64,000 nucleotides of DNA, from NCBI GenBank assembly GCA_942493245.1, contig OW818685.1, forward strand, positions 5,766,001-5,830,000. The letters run 5' to 3'. A program made the translations under genes and the position numbers. Positions within the stretch are counted from its first letter, which is position 1. Every line of letters begins with the position of its first letter. A model generated the notes under the pieces. The model saw only the letters and a list, made by a program, of their open reading frames with translations, made no database searches and was not told where the DNA came from. This DNA is from DAOPYU01 sp942493245. Its GTDB lineage: Bacteria; Sumerlaeota; Sumerlaeia; UBA8349. This document shows, piece by piece, positions 1 to 7,876 of this stretch.

Positions 1-309
1 GTCATGCTTCTGGAAGTTTTCGAAAATCTGGCGGCATTCGTCCGCGGTGACTTTCTTGCGCACCGAGCCGAGGCCCGACGACGGGGTGGCGGCGACGGCC
101 TTGAGCATGGCCACGTCGGCGTTCTTGAGGTCCACAAAATCCTGGGCCAGCATGCCCTTGACACCATGCACGGCGCCGTAGATGCCCGTGATTTCCTTGT
201 GTTTTTTCATTTCCAGAACCGCGCCCACCAGGCTCTGGTTGATCACGCACGTGGGGCCGCCCGACTGACCGATGACGGCGACGCCTTTGACCGGTTTCGC
301 TTTAGCCAT
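1..309 (-). CDS. Diphosphate-type 6-phosphofructokinase, N-terminal part (runs off window)
   Basis: Reading from the ATG at 309 toward position 1 gives 103 open codons with no stop, so the gene continues beyond the left edge. The N-terminus reads MAKAKPVKGVAVIGQSGGPT and then CVINQSLVGAV. This is the glycine-rich nucleotide/phosphate loop that opens phosphofructokinases, and the GQSGGPT..IN form is typical of the PPi-dependent group. The enzyme phosphorylates fructose 6-phosphate in glycolysis, in the cytoplasm. A clear AAGGAGG ribosome-binding site lies about 7 bases upstream of the start. The phosphoryl-donor specificity residues lie outside the window, so PPi versus ATP use is inferred from the N-terminus only. 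Confidence 0.8.
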   Translation of the reverse strand, partial: MAKAKPVKGVAVIGQSGGPTCVINQSLVGAVLEMKKHKEITGIYGAVHGVKGMLAQDFVDLKNADVAMLKAVAATPSSGLGSVRKKVTADECRQIFENFQKHD

Positions 310-748
310 GACAAAATCCTCCTTGGGAGATATGAACTCCGGCGTTTGCTGTGTTGCGCAGGAAAGCCCGCCGTTTCGAGTGTCCCGGTGTCCATAGGAC
401 GGTTCAAGCCGCCTCCGGGTTTTGCCCCAGGAAACCGATCGGCCTGCATCCTGTTTGCCATGGGGCAATCGCGAACATTTAGGGGGTTTTCAAAGGGGAA
501 GTCAAGGTTTTTGCGGAAGAACCCCGCGTTTTCCTTGGAAAACCGCCCGGAGAGGCGGCCGTTCGGGGAAAACCGCACTCTGGTGAACAGGAGGGAGGGG
601 ATGGGTGAACAAAGTGGACCCCGTGGACTGAGTGGAGAAAGTCCGGGGCGGCACCGGGCGGTCGGTGAGTGGGTGGATAGGGCGGTTGTCCATCCCGTCC
701 CCCTCGCCCACTCAGTTCGTTTCCCGAGCCGGGCCACCCACAAGCCCC
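310..748. other. Intergenic stretch with imperfect GTGGACT/AGTCCAC repeats
   Basis: No gene is supported here. From about 610 to 770 there are short repeats of the type GTGGAC..GTGGACTGAGTGG, facing complementary CCACTCAGT and CAGTCCACC elements. They could form an imperfect stem between the phosphofructokinase gene and the end of the first membrane gene. Open frames crossing this stretch look like chance frames in GC-rich DNA. Confidence 0.4.
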
Positions 749-1390
749 TCAGTCCACCTTGTTCTCCGGGACGCCTGTCGGGTCCGGTTCAACCGGCAAT
801 TCCGGGGGAACCACCGGTGATGCCTGAAGGTCTTTCCGCAAACGCCTCGCCAGCGCTACCGAGGCCCAGAAGGGCAGGAGCATCAGGAACAACAGAAAAA
901 GATCCCCCGGACGAGACAACAGAATTCTGACCCAATCGACCCCGATCCCGAGTAAAACGGTGGCGGTCAGAGCGTTCACCAGAAGAAACCAGAACAGGCG
1001 GGTGGGATAAGGAGGCTTCGGTAGGGCGGGGGATGCCAGGATGCAGAAAGCCAGACCGGAACAATACACACACAAACCCGCTTCCGCGGCCAGTTCCCAG
1101 TTTTGGAAACGGATCAACATCGTGAGAACGACCCCGAACATGATCAGACCGAAAGCAAGCGATACAATCCCCAGAGCCATCCGAGCCGACAATCGAAATC
1201 CGAAAAAGGCGCTCACAAACCCTGAAATTCCGGTCGCCACCCAGATCCCCCACGAAATCCGGTCCTCGTCCAGAGCAAATCCCAGTGAAAAACAATAAAA
1301 AACGACGACCGAGGAGAAGGCGATCGCGCCCCACATCCCCCCTCGCCGGGTTTGACACACATCACCTGAAGATTCCGTTTGGGAAAACAT
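749..1390 (-). CDS. Six-helix membrane protein, tandem paralogue A
   Basis: A 213-residue integral membrane protein of a family I cannot name. It has a cytoplasm-like N-terminus ending in RRGGMWGAIAF, about six hydrophobic segments, and a conserved C-terminal signature LPFWASVALARRLRKDL followed by a Pro-rich tail. These two signatures recur in four neighbouring genes (1551-2129, 2474-3136, 3223-3882, 4131-4817), all on the same strand. The start at 1390 is chosen because GGAAGG lies about 8 bases upstream and the homology to the paralogues begins just after it; a longer frame to 1495 has no such support. Function is unknown; a membrane-stress or toxin-like role would be speculation. Confidence 0.65.
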   Translation of the reverse strand: MFSQTESSGDVCQTRRGGMWGAIAFSSVVVFYCFSLGFALDEDRISWGIWVATGISGFVSAFFGFRLSARMALGIVSLAFGLIMFGVVLTMLIRFQNWELAAEAGLCVYCSGLAFCILASPALPKPPYPTRLFWFLLVNALTATVLLGIGVDWVRILLSRPGDLFLLFLMLLPFWASVALARRLRKDLQASPVVPPELPVEPDPTGVPENKVD

Positions 1391-1550
1391 GTTCGCGCCC
1401 TTCCTGTCGCCCTGGTACAGAATCCTCTCGTTTAAAGTGAATCCTTCATGAGAACGCGGAAGATCAGGACGCCGGAGGCAGGTCGGGCTTATCATTCCTC
1501 AAATTTTTCGAACGTTTTTTTCTCCAAATCTTCAGACGTCTCAAATGCCC

Positions 1551-2129
1551 CTACACATCTTGCCTCAAACGCCACGCCAACACCACCGAGGCCCAGAAGG
1601 GCGTCAGGAAGAAAAACGGAAAAGGAGACAACCTGAGGTAATAAAGTACCAGCACCACACACAAAGTTACAATCGACGCATTCACCACAAAACACCTCAG
1701 GATATTAGATAAGGAACCCGGATTCCACCGGATCCGTTCGGTCAGCAAGAGATAGAAGGGGAAAAAAGAACAAAACGCAGGTAGAAGACAGAACAGACAG
1801 ATAATCATCCTCACGGAGAAGTCGACCCCCAGGTCCACGTCAAAGGTCAACACTCCGAAGATCAGGAAGGACAGGAAGGCGCTGGAAATCGCAGACACAA
1901 CCAACAACACAACCCGGGCCGGTTTCTGAAACCCCAGAAACGCCCCCACGCCCCCCCAGAATCCCATCACGATCCACCCGAATGGTGAAGTGCCCGATCC
2001 CCCTCTCATCAGGATTTTTGCCAAAATGATCTCAACGAGAAGACAGATCGATCCCAGAACCAGAGCCCCCCACACCCCACCCCGTCGAAAAAAAATAAGA
2101 TCAACAGATTGTTCTGCGTCTTCGGTCAT
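1551..2129 (-). CDS. Six-helix membrane protein, tandem paralogue B
   Basis: A 192-residue membrane protein with the family's N-terminal RRGGVWGALVL and C-terminal TPFWASVVLAWRLRQDV; unlike its neighbours it ends right after that motif, without the Pro/Asp-rich tail. Start MTEDAEQS at 2129 is preceded by AAGGA about 12 bases upstream. The middle helices are much more divergent than the ends, with many Phe and Leu. It lies downstream of a decayed comF 3' fragment (about 2386-2483), the same relative position that paralogue E holds to intact comF. No function can be assigned. Confidence 0.6.
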   Translation of the reverse strand: MTEDAEQSVDLIFFRRGGVWGALVLGSICLLVEIILAKILMRGGSGTSPFGWIVMGFWGGVGAFLGFQKPARVVLLVVSAISSAFLSFLIFGVLTFDVDLGVDFSVRMIICLFCLLPAFCSFFPFYLLLTERIRWNPGSLSNILRCFVVNASIVTLCVVLVLYYLRLSPFPFFFLTPFWASVVLAWRLRQDV

Positions 2130-2385
2130 GCGTGTGTCATCCTTGTGAATTACTACGAGATCGAGACGCGATCCCTTTTTTCGTTGTAACAGATTCAATC
2201 CTACCATTCCATTCAGTCAGTTTAAAGCGAAAACGAGCGAAGACCGACCGGCTTTCCCCGAGCCTCAAAACAGTTAAAACAATCACACAAAGACACGACA
2301 GCACAAAGAACCACTTTCTCTCCACTGAGGTTTTTGGCGTCTTCCTGTTTCGTGTGATTCCGCTCTTTCTTTTCGTTTCCTCCTC

Positions 2386-2483
2386 ACGCGCAGGAGAAGG
2401 TCAGGACATGGACTTCGGCGGCCCCGGCGAGGTGGAGAGCGTTCGGCACATTCGTTGACCGTGCTGCCGTGGGTCAAGACGTC
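2386..2483 (-). pseudogene. Relic of the comF 3' end
   Basis: This stretch closely resembles the last roughly 95 bases of the intact comF gene at 5078-5866. On the minus strand it reads DVLTHGSTVNECAE, matching DVLTSGSTVNECAR of ComF, then loses frame through small indels while still resembling the comF bases as far as the stop region. It sits between membrane paralogues B and C, and the C-terminus of C runs into it. It is most simply explained as a remnant of a segmental duplication that carried the comF end together with a membrane gene. Confidence 0.7.
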
Positions 2484-3136
2484 GGGAAAGTATCAGTTGC
2501 ATCAGGCGACGAGTTCGTCTGGGGATCATGCGCAAGGGTGTCTTCCGGAATTTCCGGGGACACCAGCAAGTCCCGACGCAACCGCCCCGCCAGCGCCACC
2601 GAGGCCCAGAAGGGCAAGAGCATCACGAACCACTGAAAAAGGAGGAGCAGGGAAGAAGAAATATTGCTCCACTGGGTCGAACCTCCCACCAGAACGGTGA
2701 CTGCCAGCGCGTTCACCAGCAGAAGCCAGAACAGGCGGGTGGGGTTGGGTGGCGTCCAGAGGAACCGTTTCGACACCAGGAGACAAAAGGCCAGGAAGAA
2801 ACAAATCATGCACAAACCTGCTTCTGCGGCCAAAGCCCAGTTTTTGACGACCGAAATCTGCATGATCGAAACGAAGAACATGATGAAACCGAGAACCAGA
2901 GAAACAACGATCAACACGGCGCGGGCCGACAATCGAGACCCGATAAAAACGCCCGCTCCGCCGGACAGGAAGGCCGTGATCCACACGGCCGGCGAAATGC
3001 CTCACCCGCCGCCCAACAGGACCTTGCCCAGGATGATGCCGACAATGAAACAAATCGGGGCCAGCGCCAAAGCCCCCCACAGGCCGCCCAGTCGGGTGGA
3101 ACTCGGATCGTCTGATTGCACCGCGTTGACGAGCAT
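2474..3136 (-). pseudogene. Six-helix membrane protein, paralogue C, broken by an in-frame TGA
   Basis: Starting at the ATG at 3136, with AAGGAGAG just upstream, the frame reads MLVNAVQSDD and the family motif RLGGLWGALALAP. It then stops at a TGA at 3004-3002, after LLGGG. The same frame continues without further stops through GISPAVWITAFLSGG to the family C-terminus LPFWASVALAGRLRRDLL and ends at 2474, inside the comF relic. So one nonsense codon, not a frameshift, divides an otherwise complete gene; a CGA-to-TGA change would explain it. The gene may be newly dead, or the TGA could be a sequencing error. Elsewhere in the window TGA is an ordinary stop, so recoding is unlikely. Confidence 0.65.
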
Positions 3137-3222
3137 TTTGCTCTCCTTCCAGCATATTGGATAACAGTTTACTCAGTTTGAACCCCTACACAAGCCGAAT
3201 CATTCAATGACGAAAAATCGGG

Positions 3223-3882
3223 TCAGGACACCGGAGGCGTAACTGGCGCGTCATCCTCCGAGTTCGTTTGAGAAGATCCATCCATGGGAACCCCAGAAAG
3301 TCTTAAAGGAACCAGCAAATCCTTTCGCAACCGCCAAGCCAGTACCGCCGAGGCCCAGAAGGGCATCACAAACAAGGGGAAAGAGATCATGATTAGAAAT
3401 ACGTCACGTACCTCCACTCCTACATAAACCGTAAAGAGCAGTGCATTCACAAGAAAGAGCCAGAATAGACAGGATGGGAAAGGGGGTTTCTGCAAGGCTT
3501 GCTTTGCCAAAAGCAAACAGAAAGCCGGGAAGGAACACAACGCACAGAGTGCCACTTCCACGGTTTCCGGCCACTCCGAACCGGTCTTCATTGTAATCTG
3601 TTCGAAAATATCAAAAAACATGGCTGCACTGAAAAGCGCAGATACGATCATCAACACGACGCGGACCGACAGTCGAAACCCCAAGAAAGCCCCTGTAAGC
3701 CCCGAAATACTAGCCGAGATCCACACGGCCCCGGAAAAGCCTCTCTCACCGTCGTCACCCAGTAGGGTTGAACCCATGATGACTCCGGTAATGATAAAAA
3801 CCGGAACAAGAGCCAATGCCCCCCATACCCCACCCCGACGGGGAGGACGCTTTAGGAGTGATGATTCCGAGATTGGGACCAT
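3223..3882 (-). CDS. Six-helix membrane protein, tandem paralogue D
   Basis: A 219-residue membrane protein with PRRGGVWGALALVPVF near residue 15, about six transmembrane segments, MPFWASAVLAWRLRKDLLVP near the C-terminus and a hydrophilic tail. Two ATG codons compete. The one at 3882 (MVPISESS) is preferred because AGGAAGG lies 9 bases upstream, whereas the ATG at 3891 abuts that site with no spacer. It is closest in its ends to paralogues B and C. The function is unknown; the array arrangement suggests repeated local duplication. Confidence 0.65.
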   Translation of the reverse strand: MVPISESSLLKRPPRRGGVWGALALVPVFIITGVIMGSTLLGDDGERGFSGAVWISASISGLTGAFLGFRLSVRVVLMIVSALFSAAMFFDIFEQITMKTGSEWPETVEVALCALCSFPAFCLLLAKQALQKPPFPSCLFWLFLVNALLFTVYVGVEVRDVFLIMISFPLFVMPFWASAVLAWRLRKDLLVPLRLSGVPMDGSSQTNSEDDAPVTPPVS

Positions 3883-4037
3883 GCTTTTCATCCTTCCTGG
3901 AGTATTGATAACAGAAACACAGACTGAACCACCTTACTGACGGATTCATACTACCATCGTTCTCTGTCCCCGTCACAATCAAAAACGCACAAGGCGACAA
4001 CGCGATTTCTTGCCGCGAAACAGGTGATATCAAAAGA

Positions 4038-4118
4038 ACAAATCGCGCAGAGGCGCAGGGACGCAGAGGAAAAGAGGTGGCGGTTCTCCGCGCCTCCGCG
4101 TCTCTGCGCGAGATTTTT
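4038..4118. repeat. Palindromic element of GCGCAGAGG type
   Basis: The left arm, AATCGCGCAGAGGCGCAGGG, is answered about 45 bases later by a complementary arm ending TCTCTGCGCGAGATTT, giving a long imperfect hairpin. It lies just downstream of membrane gene E, which ends at 4131, and may help end its transcript. Elements of the same style lie at 4976-5059 and 43980-44260. Confidence 0.65.
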
Positions 4119-4130
4119 CTTCTTGTTTTC

Positions 4131-4817
4131 TCAGACGCGAGGGTTTGTACCGGGCGGGGCACAATCATTGGTTACCGATTCCTCCCCCGGATCGGCAGGG
4201 AGGATTTCTTCCGAGGATTCAGACAATATCTCATCGAGAAGCGCATTTTTCGAGACCTGCCTGGCCAACATGACACTGGCCCAGGGAGTCATCACGAACA
4301 GAAACAACCAGGGTTGGGACAGAAAGACCTGATAAAACTCCATGCGTACATAAAAGATACTGCAACTCAGGGCAATCACAAGGAATACACGGAAGAGAAA
4401 AGGGTGTCTGGCCCATGTCAGAAGACGTTCCCGAAGAGAGAGAGAGCAAAGAGCCACCAGACATCCCCCTGCACATCCCCCGGATTCAATGATCTGGTCC
4501 CAATATGGATTGTCTTCTTGTTCAGACAACAAAACCAAGGAAATCCGAAGCATAAAGAGTCCCAATAGAACGGCAACAGTCATCAAGACGGCGCGGCCCG
4601 AGAGCCAGATCCCCCCGATCAGAATACTCGCGAGCGCGGAACCGATGCTCCAAATCCAGAGAGGCAGAAGCGTTTGGGCATTGCCACCATATTGATCAAC
4701 GGCTATCTTCACTATATAGATAAGAGTGAGAAAGAAAGGGAAAGTAGCCAGACTCCCCCACACCCCGCCACGGTGAGAAGGGTGCCTGAAGCCGAGATTC
4801 TCCGTATCCGAAGTCAT
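4131..4817 (-). CDS. Six-helix membrane protein, tandem paralogue E
   Basis: A 228-residue membrane protein, the most divergent of the five. The N-terminal motif is HRGGVWGSLATFPF and the C-terminal motif has decayed to MTPWASVMLARQVSKNALL, followed by an acidic Ser/Glu/Asp tail. About six hydrophobic segments are visible. The upstream region lacks a strong Shine-Dalgarno sequence; the start at 4817 (MTSDTENLGF) is chosen because it precedes the family motif at a similar distance. It lies directly downstream of comF on the same strand, separated by a hairpin repeat, and may be the founding copy of the array. Confidence 0.6.
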   Translation of the reverse strand: MTSDTENLGFRHPSHRGGVWGSLATFPFFLTLIYIVKIAVDQYGGNAQTLLPLWIWSIGSALASILIGGIWLSGRAVLMTVAVLLGLFMLRISLVLLSEQEDNPYWDQIIESGGCAGGCLVALCSLSLRERLLTWARHPFLFRVFLVIALSCSIFYVRMEFYQVFLSQPWLFLFVMTPWASVMLARQVSKNALLDEILSESSEEILPADPGEESVTNDCAPPGTNPRV

Positions 4818-4975
4818 GACGAATATCCATTGTGAGATATTGCGAGATCGAGATGCAATCCCGGTTTCATTTCAACGGGTTCCACCTTACCACCGCTTCC
4901 CGGGCGGGTTACAAGAGAAAACATGCGGAACTGACAGGCCGTCAGGACTTTTTCCCAGACTCTGAGAAACGATGT

Positions 4976-5059
4976 GTCTCACGCAAAGCCGCGAAGGCGC
5001 AAAGAACCGATTATATTTTCTCCCGCGGTTCTTTGCGCCTTCGCGCCTTGGCGTGAGAC
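4976..5059. repeat. Long hairpin repeat of GCAAAGCCGCGAAGGCGC type
   Basis: The left arm GTCTCACGCAAAGCCGCGAA continues through GGCGCAAAGAACC. It is matched in reverse complement by GGTTCTTTGCGCCTTCGCGC and then CTTGGCGTGAGAC, leaving a short A/T-rich loop. It lies just after the stop of comF and probably also acts as its transcript end. Confidence 0.75.
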
Positions 5060-5077
5060 TCTTTCATCGCGTTTATC

Positions 5078-5866
5078 TCACGCGCGGGACAACGTCAGCA
5101 CATGCACCTCGGCGGCTCCGGCGAGGTGGAGCGTTCGGGCACATTCGTTGACGGTGCTGCCGCTGGTCAGGACGTCGTCAAACAGGCCGATGCGCTGCCC
5201 GGCTACCGCGTCGGGGTGCTCGGCAGAGAACGCGCCCAGGACGTTGGTCGCGCGCTGGTCGGGCGGGATGAGCGCCTGGCGGGGCGTGCGGCGCACGCGG
5301 GTGAGGAGTTCGGGACGACACGACAGGTGGGCCAGGGCGGCGAACTCCTGCGCGAGTACCTCGGCGTGGTTGTAGCCGCGCTTCCACCGGCGCGTGAAGT
5401 GCATGGGGACAGGCACGATCAGGTCCAGGCGCTGGCGCAGGGCGGTCGGGTCGGATTGGGGATCGGAAGTGGGAAGCGCTGCGGCGCGCCCCGCATCTCC
5501 GTCGCCATCGGCCAGGCGCACGAAGGCCATAAACATGGCGCGGGCCAGCGCCCGGCCCAGTTCGTAGCGCTGGTTGTACTTGAAGGCCTGGATGGCCTCG
5601 GCCATCCGGGAGTCGTAGCGGTAGGCCGCGCGGGCCGACTGGAAGTGGGCCACCGGGCGGGGGCAGCGCTCGCACCGGCGTGTCGAGGGCTGGCGCACCG
5701 CGCTGCCACAGAAGGGGCAGACCGACCGGCCCATCTCCTGAAAGTGGCTGCGGCACGCGCCGCACACCGCCTCGTCATCCGGTTCGAGCCGTTCTCCGCA
5801 CACCCCGCAGATGGGCGGCAGGAGGACGTAAGAGAGATCGGAGAGCAGTTTACCCAGCGCCAACAT
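5078..5866 (-). CDS. comF: ComF-family phosphoribosyltransferase-like protein
   Basis: A 262-residue protein with an N-terminal zinc-ribbon region (CGVCGERL, CGAC, CPFCG and CERC between about residues 20 and 70) and a C-terminal type I phosphoribosyltransferase fold. The PRPP-binding motif GLFDDVLTSGSTVNECA lies near residue 230. ComF proteins are cytoplasmic and are linked to natural DNA uptake, probably acting on single-stranded DNA entry with PriA/DprA; a general phosphoribosyltransferase activity is unproven. The centre holds a short Asp/Ala-rich insertion (DGDGDAGRAAALPTSDPQ). A partial copy of its 3' end lies at 2386-2483. No other competence genes are nearby. Confidence 0.85.
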   Translation of the reverse strand: MLALGKLLSDLSYVLLPPICGVCGERLEPDDEAVCGACRSHFQEMGRSVCPFCGSAVRQPSTRRCERCPRPVAHFQSARAAYRYDSRMAEAIQAFKYNQRYELGRALARAMFMAFVRLADGDGDAGRAAALPTSDPQSDPTALRQRLDLIVPVPMHFTRRWKRGYNHAEVLAQEFAALAHLSCRPELLTRVRRTPRQALIPPDQRATNVLGAFSAEHPDAVAGQRIGLFDDVLTSGSTVNECARTLHLAGAAEVHVLTLSRA

Positions 5867-5946
5867 AGCCGCCTAGCCTTATTCCGAATTGCAACCCCAG
5901 GAAAAACGCGAATACAAGGAAAACAATCTCTTTGGAAGCAGAAAGA

Positions 5947-6201
5947 AGCGCCCCAGAGGGGCGCAGGACAGTAGCCGGGGGTGGAGCGAAGCGGAACCCC
6001 CGGCTACTGTCCCCCAATTTCCCCGCCCCGGATGGGGCGGAGGAAAACTCGACGAAAACTGGATGAGTGGCGGGAAAACGACCTATGACTTCCATGAAGT
6101 AACCGCCCTGCGCCCCTCCGGGGCGCGTAAGGATGAGGTTTCTTCCGGGGGTTCCGCTTCGCTTCACCCCCGGCTACTGCCCTTTGCCCCTCCGGGGCAA
6201 T
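5947..6201. repeat. Repeat family B: GTAGCCGGGGG / CCCCCGGCTAC palindromes
   Basis: The element contains nested palindromes. GCGCCCCAGAGGGGCGC is followed by CAGTAGCCGGGGGTGGAGCG, its complement CCCCCGGCTACTG, a CCGCCCCGGATGGGGCGG stem, and a mirrored set near 6110-6201 (TCCGGGGCG, TTCCGCTTCGCTTCACCCCC, GGCTACTG, CCCCTCCGGGGC). A second copy lies at 24838-25093. There is no coding capacity; it is an intergenic repeat family of unknown origin. Confidence 0.75.
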
Positions 6202-6260
6202 TAACCGGGTCCGGTTCCGCTGGATAGGGCTTCTGGATTCTACTGCCCGCCCGCCACTTC

Positions 6261-6297
6261 AACCACGAAAAAACGGGTTTTCGTGCCCTTCGTGGTT
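6261..6297. repeat. Short hairpin AACCACGAAAA...TTTTCGTG...CGTGGTT
   Basis: AACCACGAAAAAACGGGTTT is followed by TCGTGCCCTTCGTGGTT, which pairs back on it. It is about 45 bases beyond the stop of the DUF116 gene (6344) and could act as its transcript end. The style matches the widespread CCACGAAGGGCACGAA repeats of environmental genomes. Confidence 0.5.
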
Positions 6298-6343
6298 AGA
6301 ACGAATGGGAGTTGTTCATATCCGTCGGTTGCAACCGGCCACG

Positions 6344-7333
6344 TCAAACCTCCCGCGGCTCGTCCTGTTTCGAATCGTCTTCCGTGGGCGCCGGTTCACC
6401 AGACGAGGGGGCGCCTCCAATGCGCACGGGAGGAACGATCGGGATGCTCGAGAGGATCTGTTTCAGTTCATCGAGGTCGAGCTGAGTCCCCCGGCACGGC
6501 CCCTGAGGACGGCGGTTGGCCAGGGCGAAAATCGGGACCTTGTGGCCGAAGTGGAACAGGCCGCCCACCAGGTCGCGCTCGCAGGCCGCCGCAAGCACAC
6601 AGTTGGCCGCGTGTTTGCGCACCATGTCGCGCGCCTGCTTGTTGGTGGCCATGACAAAACAGGGACAGCCAAACTTGGCGGCGATGCGGCGCGCGGCGGC
6701 GATAGTGTCGCGGTCGAGGCAGCGCGGAAGAAGCAAAATGGGGTGAACGGGTGGCCCGGCGGCCACCTGAAGGCGCGTGAGCGTGTTCGTGATGGCGACG
6801 CAGGACGACCCGATGCGGTCGCGGCTGAGACCGAAAAACCGCCCCAGGAACGCGAGGAAGGGCACCTGCATCGGCAGCCAGCGCGGCAGTGTGGGCAGCA
6901 TGCGGGTCGGTTTTTGAAACCGGATGGCGTACAGGCTGGTGAAGTAAGCCACCCACCAGAAAGTCAGCGGCACTCCGACGATTACGAGGATTTCCGCCAC
7001 AACGACGGGCGAGGACTGGAAGAAGAAATGGATCAACAGCCAGGCGTCGGTCAGGAGGATGACGGTCACCAGGACCAGCCCGAGCGCGAGCAGAACGAAG
7101 TAGAGCACCGGGTCCTCGCGCAGATCGGCCTCGTGCTTCGAGACATCGCCATCCCACTCCTTCCAGCTCGAGCCGAGCCGGCGGTCGGTGACAGAGGAAG
7201 AGTCTGGTTTCAACAGGGTCAAGGAAAGCTCGCTTTCCGGGGGACACGTCACAGGACGCTCTATACGGATGGAGATCGGAAAAGGCAAGAGGAATTGCGC
7301 GGAAAAACCACACGATTCCGACTCGGATCCCAT
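6344..7333 (-). CDS. DUF116-domain membrane protein
   Basis: A 329-residue protein. Two hydrophobic segments lie around residues 75-100 and 110-140. They are followed by a soluble domain with LLPRCLDRDT, CPCFVMATN, VLAAACERDLVGGL and NRRPQGPCRGT, the Cys-rich pattern I associate with DUF116. The biochemical role of that family is not established; the four or more conserved Cys suggest metal or cluster binding. The C-terminal tail is Pro- and acid-rich. The start at 7333 is the first ATG of the frame and lacks a convincing ribosome-binding site, so the first 60 or so residues are uncertain. It stands alone between two repeat blocks. Confidence 0.7.
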   Translation of the reverse strand: MGSESESCGFSAQFLLPFPISIRIERPVTCPPESELSLTLLKPDSSSVTDRRLGSSWKEWDGDVSKHEADLREDPVLYFVLLALGLVLVTVILLTDAWLLIHFFFQSSPVVVAEILVIVGVPLTFWWVAYFTSLYAIRFQKPTRMLPTLPRWLPMQVPFLAFLGRFFGLSRDRIGSSCVAITNTLTRLQVAAGPPVHPILLLPRCLDRDTIAAARRIAAKFGCPCFVMATNKQARDMVRKHAANCVLAAACERDLVGGLFHFGHKVPIFALANRRPQGPCRGTQLDLDELKQILSSIPIVPPVRIGGAPSSGEPAPTEDDSKQDEPREV

Positions 7334-7404
7334 CGGGTCCGAGAGGGTCGCCCGAGGTAAGCATTTAGCCAGATTTCAAAGATCGGCAGATGCCATTATG
7401 AAAT

Positions 7405-7636
7405 GCGGGCGACAAGCGCCAACGGCGCGTTGCTATACCAGCCTGGGGCAAGCGAAGCGTCGCCCCAGGGAAACCGATGTGTTGAGAGCGCAAGGGCTGA
7501 AAGCCCGCATTATTGAGCCGTTCAGCGGCCTTTTATCGTTCGGGCTTTCAGCCCATGTAAAAGAAAGGGGTCCCCTTCCTGGGGCGACGCTGCGCTTGCC
7601 CCAGGCTACAATGAATCCGCGCCGTTGGCGCTCAAC
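7405..7636. repeat. Repeat family A, copy 1: large inverted repeat
   Basis: The left half carries AGCGCCAACGGCGCG, CCTGGGGCAAGCGAAGCGTC GCCCCAGG and GGGCTGAAAGCCCG. The right half carries the mirror set CGGGCTTTCAGCCC, CCTGGGGCGACGCTGCGCTT GCCCCAGG and CGCGCCGTTGGCGCT. The whole forms an imperfect inverted repeat of about 230 bases. Related copies lie at 12714-12933 and, as a right half only, at 14870-14963. It is non-coding. Confidence 0.8.
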
Positions 7637-7876
7637 CGAAGTCCTTGGCAACAGATGGCTAAAATCTTACCACCCGAGGCGACCGGGCGTTCAATACGGG
7701 GACAGCCTCTTGCCTGCAAGATCGGGAAGGTTCTTTCTTCGGTTCCTCCTGTTCCTGTCGGGGGAGGCGCAAAGGATCTCAATTATTAGATGCTCGATCT
7801 CAGGGAGGGAAACTTGACCCTGTGCGTGAAAGTTCTCTATAGTCCGGGAGAAAGACTTGGAGGAAGGAGAAGCGTC

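Noticed and set aside
4..930. A 308-codon plus-strand frame at the left edge
   Set aside because: It overlaps the phosphofructokinase start and repeat-rich DNA, and the translation has no domain-like features.
2474..3136. TGA read as an amino acid in membrane paralogue C
   Set aside because: Many clearly intact genes in the window end with TGA at the expected place, so UGA recoding is not credible.
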